Positions 1 through 8,620 of a DNA stretch of 59,365 bases are shown piece by piece. Every line of letters starts with the position of its first letter. Position 1 is the stretch's first letter. The position numbers and the translations under genes were made by a program. Below the pieces are notes generated by a model. That model had not been told where the DNA came from. It saw nothing but the letters and a program-made list of their open reading frames with translations, and did no database searches. The stretch covers positions 1 to 59,365 of the forward strand of contig CAMDYG010000013.1 in assembly GCA_945910225.1 (NCBI GenBank), in the 5' to 3' direction. Source of the DNA: an uncultured Eubacterium sp. GTDB taxonomy: Bacteria; Bacillota; Clostridia; Lachnospirales; Lachnospiraceae.

Positions 1-8
1 CTGGAAAT

Positions 9-473
9 ATGAGAAAAATCAAGATTTTATTTGTTTGCCACGGCAACATCTGCCGAAGCACTATGGCAGAAAGCGTTATGACATATTTAGTTGAGAAAGA
101 GGGACTTGCTGATAAGTTCTATATTAATTCGGCGGCGACAAGCCGCGAGGAGATTGGGAATGGGGTGCATCATGGCACTGTTGCCAAGTTAAAGAAAGAA
201 GGGATTCCGGTTATTCCTCACAGGGCAGTGCAGATGACTCTGAATGATTATGAGGAATATGATTACCTTATTGGGATGGATACGGAGAATATCCGGAATA
301 TGCAGAGGATATCGGGTGGAGATCCTGATGAGAAGATATATAAGCTGCTTACTTTTGCGGGAAGTGGACTTGATGTGGCAGATCCATGGTATACCAGAGA
401 TTTTGAGGCAACTTACAGAGATGTTCTGGCAGGATGTAAGGGACTGCTTGAGTGCCTGAAGGAAGAGCTGTAG
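9..473 (+). CDS. Low-molecular-weight protein tyrosine phosphatase
   Basis: The 154-residue protein has the family P-loop near its N-terminus, CHGNICRS (a CX5R motif with nucleophilic Cys and phosphate-binding Arg). The general-acid segment ADPWYTRDF near residue 123 carries the conserved Asp-Pro. Length is normal for the family. These cytoplasmic enzymes remove phosphate from tyrosine (sometimes arginine) and often act with bacterial tyrosine kinases in polysaccharide control. No kinase gene lies in the window, so the substrate is unknown. The ATG lies so close to the window edge that only part of a ribosome-binding site is visible. The next gene is on the other strand and ends 18 bases away. 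Confidence 0.93.
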   Translation: MRKIKILFVCHGNICRSTMAESVMTYLVEKEGLADKFYINSAATSREEIGNGVHHGTVAKLKKEGIPVIPHRAVQMTLNDYEEYDYLIGMDTENIRNMQRISGGDPDEKIYKLLTFAGSGLDVADPWYTRDFEATYRDVLAGCKGLLECLKEEL

Positions 474-490
474 GTAATTGTACTCACCAC

Positions 491-994
491 TTACCAGGGT
501 ACAATATACATATTTCGTCTGAATGTTCCATATACAGTAGTGGTCGTCTTAAGCTCTGCGCCGAGGCGGCGGAAAGATGAATTGCTTGCGGTGTTGTCCG
601 GATGGGCAACCGCAAGTATCGTGTTAATGCCGCGGTTGCGGGCGATTGTGCGAAGGCGGTTGTTCAGTTCACACATGAGGTTGTGGCCGCGGAAGTCAGG
701 ATGAACCATACAACGGCCGATTTCAGCCACATTTGTAGAGTGTATGTCAAGGCCAAGCTTTTCGGCCTCTTCAGCAAATTCATGCTCATTAAAGAAAAGG
801 GCACTTGCCCCGACAAGATTATTATTGTCGTCAAATGCACCTAGAAAGCAGGTCCAGTCAGCATCAAAGAAATGTAATCTTTCAATATCATCTATTGGTA
901 TCCACCATTCTGGAACTGGAAGTGAGTTCTCAATAGTGGAAATGAGCTGGTCAAGAGCTGCTTTGTCGTTTTTATCTAATACACGGATTGTCAT
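491..994 (-). CDS. GNAT-family N-acetyltransferase
   Basis: This 167-residue protein fits the GCN5-related acetyltransferase fold. It has a central strand followed by the acetyl-CoA pyrophosphate loop region (VHPDFRGHNLMCELNNRL, about residues 96-113) and a later AVAHPDNTASNSSFRRLG segment typical of motif B. The start is supported by GGAGG about 7 bases upstream on the minus strand. The substrate cannot be told from sequence. It is convergent with the phosphatase gene and divergent from mbl, so it is probably a single-gene unit with its own promoter. Confidence 0.85.
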   Translation of the reverse strand: MTIRVLDKNDKAALDQLISTIENSLPVPEWWIPIDDIERLHFFDADWTCFLGAFDDNNNLVGASALFFNEHEFAEEAEKLGLDIHSTNVAEIGRCMVHPDFRGHNLMCELNNRLRTIARNRGINTILAVAHPDNTASNSSFRRLGAELKTTTTVYGTFRRNMYIVPW

Positions 995-1060
995 ATCTGC
1001 CTCCTGATATTAAACTTAAATATTAATTTTACATTAAGCTGCGTAATCAAAATTTACCAT

Positions 1061-1089
1061 ATTATAATATGTATATTTAATAAAATCAA
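1061..1089 (-). promoter_or_regulatory. Candidate sigma-A promoter for the acetyltransferase gene
   Basis: On the minus strand TTGATT and TATAAT are separated by 17 bases, about 65 bases before the acetyltransferase start. The -10 region lies in a palindromic ATATTATAATAT, so a match on the plus strand is equally easy to draw. The background is very AT-rich, which lowers confidence. Confidence 0.4.
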
Positions 1090-1177
1090 AATTTTTTAGC
1101 GAATTGTTGTGAAAATTCTGACAGTTTTTAAAATGCTAATATTTTGAAATACATTTTAAAAAGTCCATCAGAACTCT

Positions 1178-1204
1178 TAAGCTGCAATGTGATTAAGCCG
1201 ATAT
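1178..1204 (+). promoter_or_regulatory. Sigma-D (flagellar) promoter upstream of mbl-flgFGJ
   Basis: TAAG, 15 bases, then GCCGATAT. The -10 element is a perfect match to the flagellar sigma factor consensus and the -35 matches 3 of 4 bases. It faces mbl and the flagellar rod genes. In Bacillus subtilis the homologous mbl-flhO-flhP unit is also sigma-D dependent (established knowledge). Confidence 0.75.
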
Positions 1205-1572
1205 ATAACCATATGATACACATGTAATATAGTTATATAATGATCGTAATTGCTATCATATGAAAATATGTGGAATTATAGCGGTATTATGTGGATTCCC
1301 CGTGACATTAACAGGCATGTTGATATATATACAGATATATGCGTATGTGCAGGATATATTGAAAAATATATTGAAGAATATATTAAAAAATCCAATACGA
1401 AATATAATAAGAATAATTTTTTTGAACTTAGGTCTTTTAAATTTCTCTTTTTATGTATATAATGTTGATTAGCCATGGTTATTTGGCTGTTATTAATTTT
1501 AGACTTAATGTTTTATCTGAATATATCGGGCTTGAACCGGGAAATGTTTTGGACAAGGAAAGGGGAATTATC
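1205..1572 (+). other. Long AT-rich leader between the sigma-D promoter and mbl
   Basis: About 368 bases without a convincing gene. It holds an imperfect triplicate of an ATATATTGAARA-like unit near 1358-1392 and a TATAAT at 1458-1463 that could be the -10 of a second, sigma-A promoter nearer mbl (no good -35). Two overlapping 70-codon frames exist here, one with a hydrophobic N-terminus from 1260, but neither has a ribosome-binding site. Confidence 0.4.
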
Positions 1573-2571
1573 ATGTTATCAACAGATATTGGTATAGATT
1601 TAGGTACTGCAAGTATTCTTGTGTACATCAAGGGTAAAGGAGTTGTTCTTAAGGAACCTTCAGTTGTTGCATTTGACAGGGATACTAATAAGATTAAGGC
1701 TATTGGCGAAGAAGCAAGACTTATGCTTGGTAGAACACCAGGTAATATAGTTGCTGTAAGACCTCTCCGTCAGGGTGTTATATCTGATTATACTGTAACA
1801 GAGAAGATGCTTAAGTATTTCATCCAGAAAGCTATTGGCAAGAGAATGCTTAAGAAACCAAGAATCAGTGTATGTGTACCTTCAGGAGTTACTGAGGTTG
1901 AGAAGAAGGCTGTTGAGGATGCTACTCTTCAGGCAGGAGCAAGAGAGGTCGCTATTATTGAGGAGCCTATTGCTGCAGCTATCGGAGCAGGTATCGATAT
2001 TTCAAGACCATGTGGTAATATGATTGTTGATATCGGTGGTGGTACAACAGATATTGCTGTTATCTCTTTAGGAGGAACTGTTGTAAGTGCTTCTATTAAG
2101 ATTGCCGGCGATGATTTTGATGAAGCTATTGTAAGATACATGAGAAAGAAACATAATCTTCTTATCGGTGAAAGAACTGCAGAAGATATTAAGATAAAGG
2201 TAGGCGCTGCATACCCAAGAGCAGAAGTTACTACTATGAATGTACGAGGAAGAAACCTTGTAACAGGTCTTCCTAAGACTGTAGAAGTAAGTTCAGAGGA
2301 GACAGAGGAAGCTTTAAGAGAGGCAACTTCACAGATTGTTGAGGCTGTTCACAGCGTTCTTGAGAAGACTCCACCAGAACTTGCATCTGATATTGCAGAT
2401 AGGGGAATTGTCCTTACAGGAGGCGGAAGTCTTCTTTCAGGACTTGAAGATTTAATTGAAGCTAAGACAGGAATTAATACTATGACAGCAGAAGATCCAA
2501 TGACATGTGTTGCTATTGGTACTGGTAAGTTTATTGAATTCCTTGCTGGCTATAGAGATGAAGTAAAATAG
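1573..2571 (+). CDS. mbl: MreB/Mbl-type bacterial actin
   Basis: The 332-residue protein has the actin-fold nucleotide motifs in order: phosphate-1 GIDLGTASILVY near residue 7, phosphate-2 VDIGGGTTDIAV near 152 and the adenosine motif LTGGGSLLSG near 281. MreB-family filaments lie under the membrane and guide cell-wall synthesis. The frame is open 40 codons further upstream, but the ATG at 1573 follows AAGGAAAGGGG at proper spacing and begins at the usual family start. It is followed within 35 bases by flgF, as in B. subtilis where mbl precedes flhO-flhP, which is why mbl is preferred over mreB. No mreC or mreD follows. A sigma-D promoter about 370 bases upstream would link its expression to motility. 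Confidence 0.9.
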   Translation: MLSTDIGIDLGTASILVYIKGKGVVLKEPSVVAFDRDTNKIKAIGEEARLMLGRTPGNIVAVRPLRQGVISDYTVTEKMLKYFIQKAIGKRMLKKPRISVCVPSGVTEVEKKAVEDATLQAGAREVAIIEEPIAAAIGAGIDISRPCGNMIVDIGGGTTDIAVISLGGTVVSASIKIAGDDFDEAIVRYMRKKHNLLIGERTAEDIKIKVGAAYPRAEVTTMNVRGRNLVTGLPKTVEVSSEETEEALREATSQIVEAVHSVLEKTPPELASDIADRGIVLTGGGSLLSGLEDLIEAKTGINTMTAEDPMTCVAIGTGKFIEFLAGYRDEVK

Positions 2572-2605
2572 TAACTAGTAATATTTTCAAGAAAGAGGCG
2601 GGCTT

Positions 2606-3376
2606 ATGGTAAAAGGGCTTTATACTGCGTACTCTGGCTTGACAGTTCAGCAGAAGAGACTGGATGTGGTATCTAATAATCTGGCTAATGCTACAACGAC
2701 AGGCTATAAGAAAGAAGGTCTTACGACTCAGTCATTTAATGATGTTTATGGCATTAAGGTTAAGGATGAGACTGTCGGATATATTAACCAGAATATTGGA
2801 ACTCTGAATCTGGGAGCTAAGGTGGGCGAATCCTTCAGGGATTGGAACCAGGGTTCATTCCAGAATACGGGTAACACATTTGATTTTGCGCTGAGTGGAG
2901 AGGGATTATTCTCGATTTCTTTCACTAATAAGGCTGGAGAGACATCAACACTTTATACCAGGGACGGATCTTTCCAGATGAACCGGGATGGTTATCTGGT
3001 AACCAAGGATGGTGATTTTGTATTGGGCGAGAATGGTCCGATACAGTTACCTACAGATTTTGATAAACTATCTGTAGAGGAAAGCGGTGAGATATATGCC
3101 GATGGTCAGTATGTGGATACATTTGCAATAGTTAATTTTGAGAACTATGATTATGTTGAGGCGTATGGCGAGAACCTTTACAGGGCTGTGGACGGGGCTA
3201 CCGAGACAGAGGCTACAGCTACAGTTAATCAGGGGTATTTGGAGGCTTCCAATATTAATGTGGTAACAGAAATGGTAGATATGATTTCTATCGCAAGAGA
3301 TTTTGAAAGTAATCAGAAGATTATGAATACTATCGATGAAATGCTTGGAAAGATGGTATCCATATCTGAGATTTAG
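2606..3376 (+). CDS. flgF: Flagellar proximal-rod protein, FlgF/FlhO type
   Basis: The 256-residue protein starts with the rod/hook N-terminal helix and the signature VVSNNLANATTTGYKKE. It ends with the matching C-terminal coiled-coil segment (QGYLEASNINVVTEMVDMI), which together form the D0 domain of rod and hook proteins. The middle holds the FlgF/G-type domain (DFALSGEGLFSI). It is exported by the flagellar type III system and is placed in the rod. Of the two adjacent paralogs this is the more diverged and so is called FlgF (FlhO in B. subtilis); FlgG follows 38 bases later. The start follows AAGAGGCGGG. Confidence 0.85.
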   Translation: MVKGLYTAYSGLTVQQKRLDVVSNNLANATTTGYKKEGLTTQSFNDVYGIKVKDETVGYINQNIGTLNLGAKVGESFRDWNQGSFQNTGNTFDFALSGEGLFSISFTNKAGETSTLYTRDGSFQMNRDGYLVTKDGDFVLGENGPIQLPTDFDKLSVEESGEIYADGQYVDTFAIVNFENYDYVEAYGENLYRAVDGATETEATATVNQGYLEASNINVVTEMVDMISIARDFESNQKIMNTIDEMLGKMVSISEI

Positions 3377-3413
3377 GAACTGTTAGACATTTTTAGAATG
3401 GAGGACTGATATT

Positions 3414-4232
3414 ATGATGAGATCGTTATGGACTGCGGCTTCGGGTATGATAAGCCAGCAGACAAGCGTAGATACAATTGCTAATAATCTTGCCAATGTT
3501 AATACAGTGGGATATAAGCAGGAGTCAACCCAATTCAAGTCTTTGCTTTATCAGAATCTTCAGAGCAAGACAACATCTGCTAATGGAGAGAATAAGCCTG
3601 TTGGAGCACAGGTAGGACTTGGCTCAAGAGTGGCATCTGTTACATCAATATATACACAGGGAACACTCAATGCTACTGATAGCAACACTGATTTTGCTAT
3701 TCAGGGAGATGGTTTTTTCTCTGTCAGGGATACTAATTCAGGCGATGCTGTGTATACAAGAAATGGACATTTTACATGGTCTACAGCAACTGAAGGCGTA
3801 ATGTTATGTACAGCAGAGGGATATCCAGTGCTGAGCTCTGACGGAACTGAGATTGTTTTGTCTGGAGATTATCAGACGGGTAAGATTTCTATTGATGGTA
3901 ATGGTAATCTTCTGTATCCTGATGAGACTAATAATCCGGCGCCTATAGGCATTAAGATTGGTTTGTACCAGTTTTCTAATCCGGCGGGACTTGATAAGAT
4001 CGGGGGAAGCTATCTGGCAGAAACTGATGCATCTGGAGCGGCTCTTAATGAGGATTATGATGCTGTTGGAAAGACAAGTTCCCTGAAACAGTCATATCTT
4101 GAGGCATCTAATGTTCAGGTTGCAACCGAGATGGTTAATCTTATTACAGCGCAGAGGGCTTATGAATTATGTTCTAAGGCTATAATAACATCGGATACTA
4201 TGATGGAACAGGCTAACAACCTTAAGAGATAA
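3414..4232 (+). CDS. flgG: Flagellar distal-rod protein FlgG
   Basis: The 272-residue protein begins with the near-universal FlgG start MRSLWTAASGM, followed by IANNLANVNTVGYKQE. It ends with SYLEASNVQVATEMVNLI and a helical tail, as expected for a distal-rod subunit. Two consecutive ATG codons (3414 and 3417) are possible; GGAGG at about 3400 suits either, and the second gives the typical FlgG N-terminus. It lies between flgF and the FlgJ-like gene (12 bases to the next start), so the three are probably one transcript. Confidence 0.92.
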   Translation: MMRSLWTAASGMISQQTSVDTIANNLANVNTVGYKQESTQFKSLLYQNLQSKTTSANGENKPVGAQVGLGSRVASVTSIYTQGTLNATDSNTDFAIQGDGFFSVRDTNSGDAVYTRNGHFTWSTATEGVMLCTAEGYPVLSSDGTEIVLSGDYQTGKISIDGNGNLLYPDETNNPAPIGIKIGLYQFSNPAGLDKIGGSYLAETDASGAALNEDYDAVGKTSSLKQSYLEASNVQVATEMVNLITAQRAYELCSKAIITSDTMMEQANNLKR

Positions 4233-4244
4233 GAGGTGTAAGAT

Positions 4245-4673
4245 ATGAGTGAATCTATTACAGGACTTAGCAATGATAATTATTCGGATGTGTATGATTC
4301 TAAGGCAAGTTCCCTTACTAACAAGCTTACAGGAACTGATTATTCCAAAGCGTCTGATGATGAACTTATGTCTGTATGCAAGGATTTTGAAAGTTATTTT
4401 CTTGAACAGGTTCTTAAATCTATGGAGAAGATGGCGAAGGTTGATTCAGATGACGAGGACAGCAATCTGTTTACATCGATGGCAGGAATAGGCGGAACCG
4501 AGGATACATCTCTTAATACACTTGGAAGCTATTTTGGGGATGAGATGGTATCTTCATATGCAAAGCTCATGACTAATTCTAATCAGGGCGAAGGACTTGG
4601 AATAGCACAGAAGCTTTATGAGCAGATGAAGAGAAATTATTCAACCAGCGATATTGCTAAGACGGAAGAGTAA
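4245..4673 (+). CDS. flgJ: Flagellar rod-binding protein, FlgJ N-terminal type
   Basis: The 142-residue protein matches the rod-binding domain of FlgJ: the core CKDFESYFLEQVLKSM (residues about 46-61), then a flexible acidic loop and a helix ending in GLGIAQKLYEQM. It would cap the growing rod. The peptidoglycan-hydrolase domain present in proteobacterial FlgJ is absent, as is usual for Gram-positive versions. It directly follows flgG. Confidence 0.88.
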   Translation: MSESITGLSNDNYSDVYDSKASSLTNKLTGTDYSKASDDELMSVCKDFESYFLEQVLKSMEKMAKVDSDDEDSNLFTSMAGIGGTEDTSLNTLGSYFGDEMVSSYAKLMTNSNQGEGLGIAQKLYEQMKRNYSTSDIAKTEE

Positions 4674-4707
4674 TATACATAATATTTAACATAAAGGAGA
4701 TAACAGA

Positions 4708-6975
4708 TTGGATTACGAGTCTGTGAAATATGTAGAAGGCTTTGTGGAGAATATTATCTTCAGAAATGAAGACAATGGGTATACGGTTTTTAATATTGTA
4801 TATGATGAAGAGGAAATCACCTGTGTTGGAGTATTGAGTTATATCAACACAGGTGAATTTATTACAGCACAAGGCGAATTTGTTAAGCATGCAGTTTATT
4901 ACATGCAGTTTAAGATCACATCTTATGAGTTCAGAGCGCCGGATGATGCAGCATCTGTAAGGCGTTATCTTAGCTCCGGGGCAATTAAAGGTATAGGCGA
5001 GAAGATGGCTGAACGTATAGTTAAAACATTTGGCGATGATACCTTTAAGATTATGGAAGAAGAACCGGAGCGTCTGGCTGAGATTAAGGGCATAAGTATG
5101 GCAAAGGCTATGGATATTGCCAATCAGCTTATTGACAAGAAGGATATCAGAAAGGCAATGATGTTTCTTCAGCGTTATGGAATCCAGATGAATTTGGCTA
5201 ATAAAATATTTAAACGATACGGCAATGATATATACGGAATTCTTGAACAGAATCCATACAGGATTGCAGATGATATTGAAGGTGTCGGATTTAAGACTGC
5301 GGATGAGATAGCGGCAAAGGTTGGCATTAAGGTGGATTCCGACTTCAGGATTAAGAGTGGAATATTTTATGTGCTTAATCAGGCAACAAGCCAGGGGCAT
5401 ACATACTTGCCTTTTGATATGCTTGTACGTCAGGTTAATGAACTGTTGCTTATCGATGTACAGGATTATGACAGATTTTTGATGGATCTGACTATTGACA
5501 AGAAGATTGTAGTCAAGATGAAGGGTAGTGAGAAATGCATATATGCCCGTATGTACTATAATATGGAGTCAAATGTGGCGGCTATGCTTAATAATCTTGA
5601 CGTCCAGATTGAGGAAGACCAGCAGTTCATTGATGACAGAATTGAGAAGATAGAAGAAAAAGAGGGGATATCTCTTGATGACATACAGAAAGAAGCTGTT
5701 GCTAAGGCTGTAAGAAATGGTCTGGTAATTGTGACGGGTGGTCCGGGAACAGGAAAAACCACAACTATTAATACCATAATCAAATATTTTGAACTTGAGG
5801 GTCTGGAAATCCGTCTGGCAGCGCCAACAGGGCGTGCTGCCAAGAGAATGACAGAAGCGTGTGGATATGAGGCACAGACAATTCACAGAATGTTGGAGAT
5901 AAGCGGCGGCGTTCCGGAAGGAGAACGTAAGTCGGCAGCATCAGGGTTATCTATGTATTTTGAAAGAAATGAAGATAATCCGCTTGAGGCAGACGTGATT
6001 ATTGTTGACGAGATGTCGATGGTTGATATAAGTATTATGAATTCACTTCTTAAGGCTGTGCCAATTGGAACCAAGCTTATTCTGGTGGGAGATGTGGATC
6101 AGTTGCCGAGCGTTGGACCAGGTAATGTTCTTAAGGATATTATCGAATCGGAATGTTTTCCTGTTGTTAAGCTTGAAAGAATATTCAGACAGGCGGCGCA
6201 GAGTGAGATTATTATTAATGCGCATAAGATTAACAGGGGAGAAGAAGTTGTTCTTAATAAATACAGCAAGGATTTTCTGTTTGTTCACAGAAATGGTTCA
6301 GACAACATTATTAATGCAATGAAGACGCTTATCAGGGATAAACTTCCAGATTATGTCGGCGCGGATGTATATGATCTGCAGATTCTCACGCCTTCAAGGA
6401 AGTCAAATGTCGGAGTTGAACGGCTTAATAAAATTATGCAGGAGTTTCTTAATCCGGCAGATGCAGTAAAGAGCGAGAAACAGGTTGGAGATGTTACTTT
6501 CCGTGAGGGAGATAAGGTCATGCAGATAAAGAATGATTATCAGCTTGCATGGGAGAAACGCAGCCGTTATGGAATCCCTACAGAGCAGGGGACAGGAGTG
6601 TTTAATGGTGACACAGGCGTCATAGAAAGAATCAGCACATTTGATGAGAATGTCACTGTGAAATTTGAAGACGGAAGGTATGTTACATATGAATTTTCAC
6701 AGCTGGATGAACTTGAACTTGCATATGCAATAACAGTTCACAAGTCGCAGGGAAGTGAGTATCCAGCGGTTATTATCCCTATGTCACAGGGACCAAGGAT
6801 GCTTATGAACAGGAATATATTGTATACAGCAGTGACAAGAGCCAGAAAATGTGTCTGCCTCGTTGGGGAAGAGGATATATTCAGACTTATGGCTGGTAAC
6901 GTATCAGAGACCAGAAGGTATTCATCACTTTCAGACAGAATCCGTGAAATACGGCTGCTGGAGGATGAGGATTAA
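4708..6975 (+). CDS. recD2: RecD2-type 5'-3' DNA helicase (RecD-like without RecBC)
   Basis: The 755-residue superfamily 1 helicase has an N-terminal OB-like region and helix-hairpin-helix repeats (residues about 90-230), the long N-terminal extension that marks RecD2. Walker A is GGPGTGKTTT near 344 and Walker B is VDEMSMVD near 433. The C-terminal helicase motif HKSQGSEYPAVIIP falls near 674. RecD2 enzymes act in DNA repair and replication-fork maintenance. The start is a TTG at 4708 after AAAGGAG. It sits inside flagellar genes (35 bases after flgJ, 27 before comF), so shared transcription is likely without a shared function. Base use resembles its neighbours. Confidence 0.93.
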   Translation: MDYESVKYVEGFVENIIFRNEDNGYTVFNIVYDEEEITCVGVLSYINTGEFITAQGEFVKHAVYYMQFKITSYEFRAPDDAASVRRYLSSGAIKGIGEKMAERIVKTFGDDTFKIMEEEPERLAEIKGISMAKAMDIANQLIDKKDIRKAMMFLQRYGIQMNLANKIFKRYGNDIYGILEQNPYRIADDIEGVGFKTADEIAAKVGIKVDSDFRIKSGIFYVLNQATSQGHTYLPFDMLVRQVNELLLIDVQDYDRFLMDLTIDKKIVVKMKGSEKCIYARMYYNMESNVAAMLNNLDVQIEEDQQFIDDRIEKIEEKEGISLDDIQKEAVAKAVRNGLVIVTGGPGTGKTTTINTIIKYFELEGLEIRLAAPTGRAAKRMTEACGYEAQTIHRMLEISGGVPEGERKSAASGLSMYFERNEDNPLEADVIIVDEMSMVDISIMNSLLKAVPIGTKLILVGDVDQLPSVGPGNVLKDIIESECFPVVKLERIFRQAAQSEIIINAHKINRGEEVVLNKYSKDFLFVHRNGSDNIINAMKTLIRDKLPDYVGADVYDLQILTPSRKSNVGVERLNKIMQEFLNPADAVKSEKQVGDVTFREGDKVMQIKNDYQLAWEKRSRYGIPTEQGTGVFNGDTGVIERISTFDENVTVKFEDGRYVTYEFSQLDELELAYAITVHKSQGSEYPAVIIPMSQGPRMLMNRNILYTAVTRARKCVCLVGEEDIFRLMAGNVSETRRYSSLSDRIREIRLLEDED

Positions 6976-7001
6976 CAGATCAGGATGATAGATGGGGGAT
7001 T

Positions 7002-7733
7002 ATGGATTATATAAAGATATTAAACTACGCTATTGATGTTATATTGCCACCGGCATGCCCGGTGTGCGGACAGCCTAAACATTATTATAATGGCAGGCGT
7101 ATTGATATATGCAGGAGCTGTCAGGATGATGTCAGTTATGTTAAAGAACCTATGTGTTTGAAATGTGGCAAGCCTGTAAAAAGTGATGAGCAGGAATTCT
7201 GTACAGACTGCAGCAGGCATGAACATTCCTATGACCAGGCAGCTGCAGTGTATGAATATTCAAGTGCAGTGAAGAATTCTATATATAGATTCAAATATCA
7301 TAATAAAAGAGAATACGCAGATGTATATGCAAAAGAAATGATGAAGGCATGCGGACATATGATTAAAATGTGGAATCCGGATGCTATCATCCCGGTTCCA
7401 GTTCATAGCTCAAGATTACGCAGCCGTGGATATAATCAGGCACAGCTTATAGCTGTACAATTGGGAAGATTGTCGGGAATACCGGTTGATGATGTCAGTC
7501 TTTTAAGAGTTAAGAAAACAGCTCCTATGAAAGAGCTTGGCAATTCAGAACGTATAAAAAACCTTCAAAATGCTTTCCAAGTGAATGGAAAAGTTGTAAT
7601 ATATAGTAAAGTATTAATCGTGGATGATATATATACAACAGGAGCTACATTTGACGCATGCGCTAAAGCACTGAAAGATGCCGGAGTGCAGAGAGTCTAT
7701 GGGATAAGCCTGTGCGTTGGAGATGGATTCTGA
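7002..7733 (+). CDS. comF: ComF-family phosphoribosyltransferase-like protein
   Basis: The 243-residue protein has an N-terminal double zinc-finger region: CPVCG with CRSC (about residues 18-38), then CLKCG and CTDCS (about 52-70). A C-terminal type I phosphoribosyltransferase domain follows, with the PRPP-loop VLIVDDIYTTGAT near 204-216. ComF proteins take part in DNA uptake and recombination (established for competent Firmicutes), and in B. subtilis comF lies next to the flagellar genes yvyF-flgM-flgN-flgK. The same order here (comF, yvyF-like, flgM, flgN, flgK) supports the call. Confidence 0.9.
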   Translation: MDYIKILNYAIDVILPPACPVCGQPKHYYNGRRIDICRSCQDDVSYVKEPMCLKCGKPVKSDEQEFCTDCSRHEHSYDQAAAVYEYSSAVKNSIYRFKYHNKREYADVYAKEMMKACGHMIKMWNPDAIIPVPVHSSRLRSRGYNQAQLIAVQLGRLSGIPVDDVSLLRVKKTAPMKELGNSERIKNLQNAFQVNGKVVIYSKVLIVDDIYTTGATFDACAKALKDAGVQRVYGISLCVGDGF

Positions 7734-7774
7734 CAGATTTTAAGATATAACGTGCGTATCAGGAGGATGTAACG

Positions 7775-8191
7775 ATGGAAGTTAGAAATTGCAAGAGTTG
7801 TGGAAGACTGTACAATTATATAGGAGGAACATACAGACTTTGTCCTGAATGTATGAGGAAGCTTGAGGATAAGTTTCAGGAAGTTAAGGAATATATTGAA
7901 GAGAATCCAAGATCTGACATGAGACAGATTTCGGAAGAGTGTGATGTAGGCACTAAGCAGATAGAACAGTGGATAAGAGAAGAGAGACTTACATTCAGTG
8001 AAGAATCTCCTATAGGAATTGCGTGTGAAGTGTGTGGCAGGAGTATTAAGACAGGAAGATTCTGTGACAAATGTAAAGAGAGTATGGCTAATAAGCTTGG
8101 AAGCATGTATGGTTCGGCTGTGGGAATAGGTAATCCGGATGAGGAGCGTGCGAAGAGACAGAAGGCAAGAATGAGATTCCTTGACAAGTAA
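7775..8191 (+). CDS. Flagellar-operon zinc protein, YvyF/TIGR03826-like
   Basis: The 138-residue protein has an N-terminal Cys pair set (CKSCGRLYNYIGG with CPEC), a middle helix-turn-helix-like stretch (DMRQISEECDVGTKQIEQWI) and a C-terminal second set (CEVCG with CDKC). This matches the family found beside flgM in Firmicute flagellar operons, called YvyF in B. subtilis; I recall it from context and the Cys pattern. Its role is not well established, although the HTH-like centre hints at regulation. A terminator follows. Confidence 0.8.
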   Translation: MEVRNCKSCGRLYNYIGGTYRLCPECMRKLEDKFQEVKEYIEENPRSDMRQISEECDVGTKQIEQWIREERLTFSEESPIGIACEVCGRSIKTGRFCDKCKESMANKLGSMYGSAVGIGNPDEERAKRQKARMRFLDK

Positions 8192-8200
8192 TTATAAATA

Positions 8201-8229
8201 AGTAATTGCGAATTACTAATACTTTTTTT
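8201..8229 (+). terminator. Candidate intrinsic terminator after the YvyF-like gene
   Basis: AGTAATT and AATTACT (7 bp, loop of 3) followed after five bases by seven T. The stem is AT-only, so it is probably weak. It separates the comF-yvyF unit from the flgM promoter. Confidence 0.5.
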
Positions 8230-8239
8230 CAATTGGCTA

Positions 8240-8267
8240 TAAAGTATTGTAAGAAACTGTCCGATAT
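8240..8267 (+). promoter_or_regulatory. Sigma-D promoter of flgM
   Basis: TAAA, 16 bases, TCCGATAT, about 57 bases before the flgM start. The -35 is perfect and the -10 matches 7 of 8. Sigma-D control of its own anti-sigma factor is the usual feedback arrangement. Confidence 0.8.
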
Positions 8268-8323
8268 CTATGACATAAGGCAAGAACATGTTGCTTTAAT
8301 TCATGGAAAGAGAGGCGGTTAAT

Positions 8324-8605
8324 ATGCGTATAGATGCTTATAATGCTGTGAATCAGGTTTATCAGACCAGCCAGATCTCTAAAGCTAAGTCAGCAGCTAA
8401 GACATCTACGGCAAGTGATAAGTTTGAGATCTCAGATACAGCAAGAACATATCAGACAGCCAGAACAGCTGTTAGTCAGGCATCTGATGTCAGAGAAGAT
8501 AAGATAGCTGACATTAAGGCACGTATGGCAGCAGGAACTTACAATATTAGTTCAGAAGCAGTTGCAGATAAGATATTGAATAATGTTTCAACATTAACAT
8601 TTTAG
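8324..8605 (+). CDS. flgM: Anti-sigma-D factor FlgM
   Basis: A small 93-residue protein with the FlgM C-terminal sigma-binding pattern: a Ser/Ala-rich, disordered first half and then REDKIADIKARMAAGTYNI, followed by VADKIL. It would hold the flagellar sigma factor inactive until the hook is finished and FlgM is exported. An ATG at 8303 is in frame, but the ATG at 8324 follows AGAGAGGCGG at good spacing and gives the normal FlgM beginning (MRID), so it is preferred. flgN starts 15 bases after its stop. Confidence 0.9.
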   Translation: MRIDAYNAVNQVYQTSQISKAKSAAKTSTASDKFEISDTARTYQTARTAVSQASDVREDKIADIKARMAAGTYNISSEAVADKILNNVSTLTF

Positions 8606-8620
8606 TGAGAGGTTTATTAG

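Noticed and set aside
1250-1476. Overlapping 66-70 codon frames on both strands upstream of mbl, one with a hydrophobic start
   Set aside because: No ribosome-binding site, AT-rich low-complexity sequence, and several overlapping frames of similar length as expected by chance.
4657-5400. 247-codon minus-strand frame opposite recD2
   Set aside because: Codon pattern is the complement of recD2, no SD, and the protein looks like random Cys/His/Ile-rich sequence.
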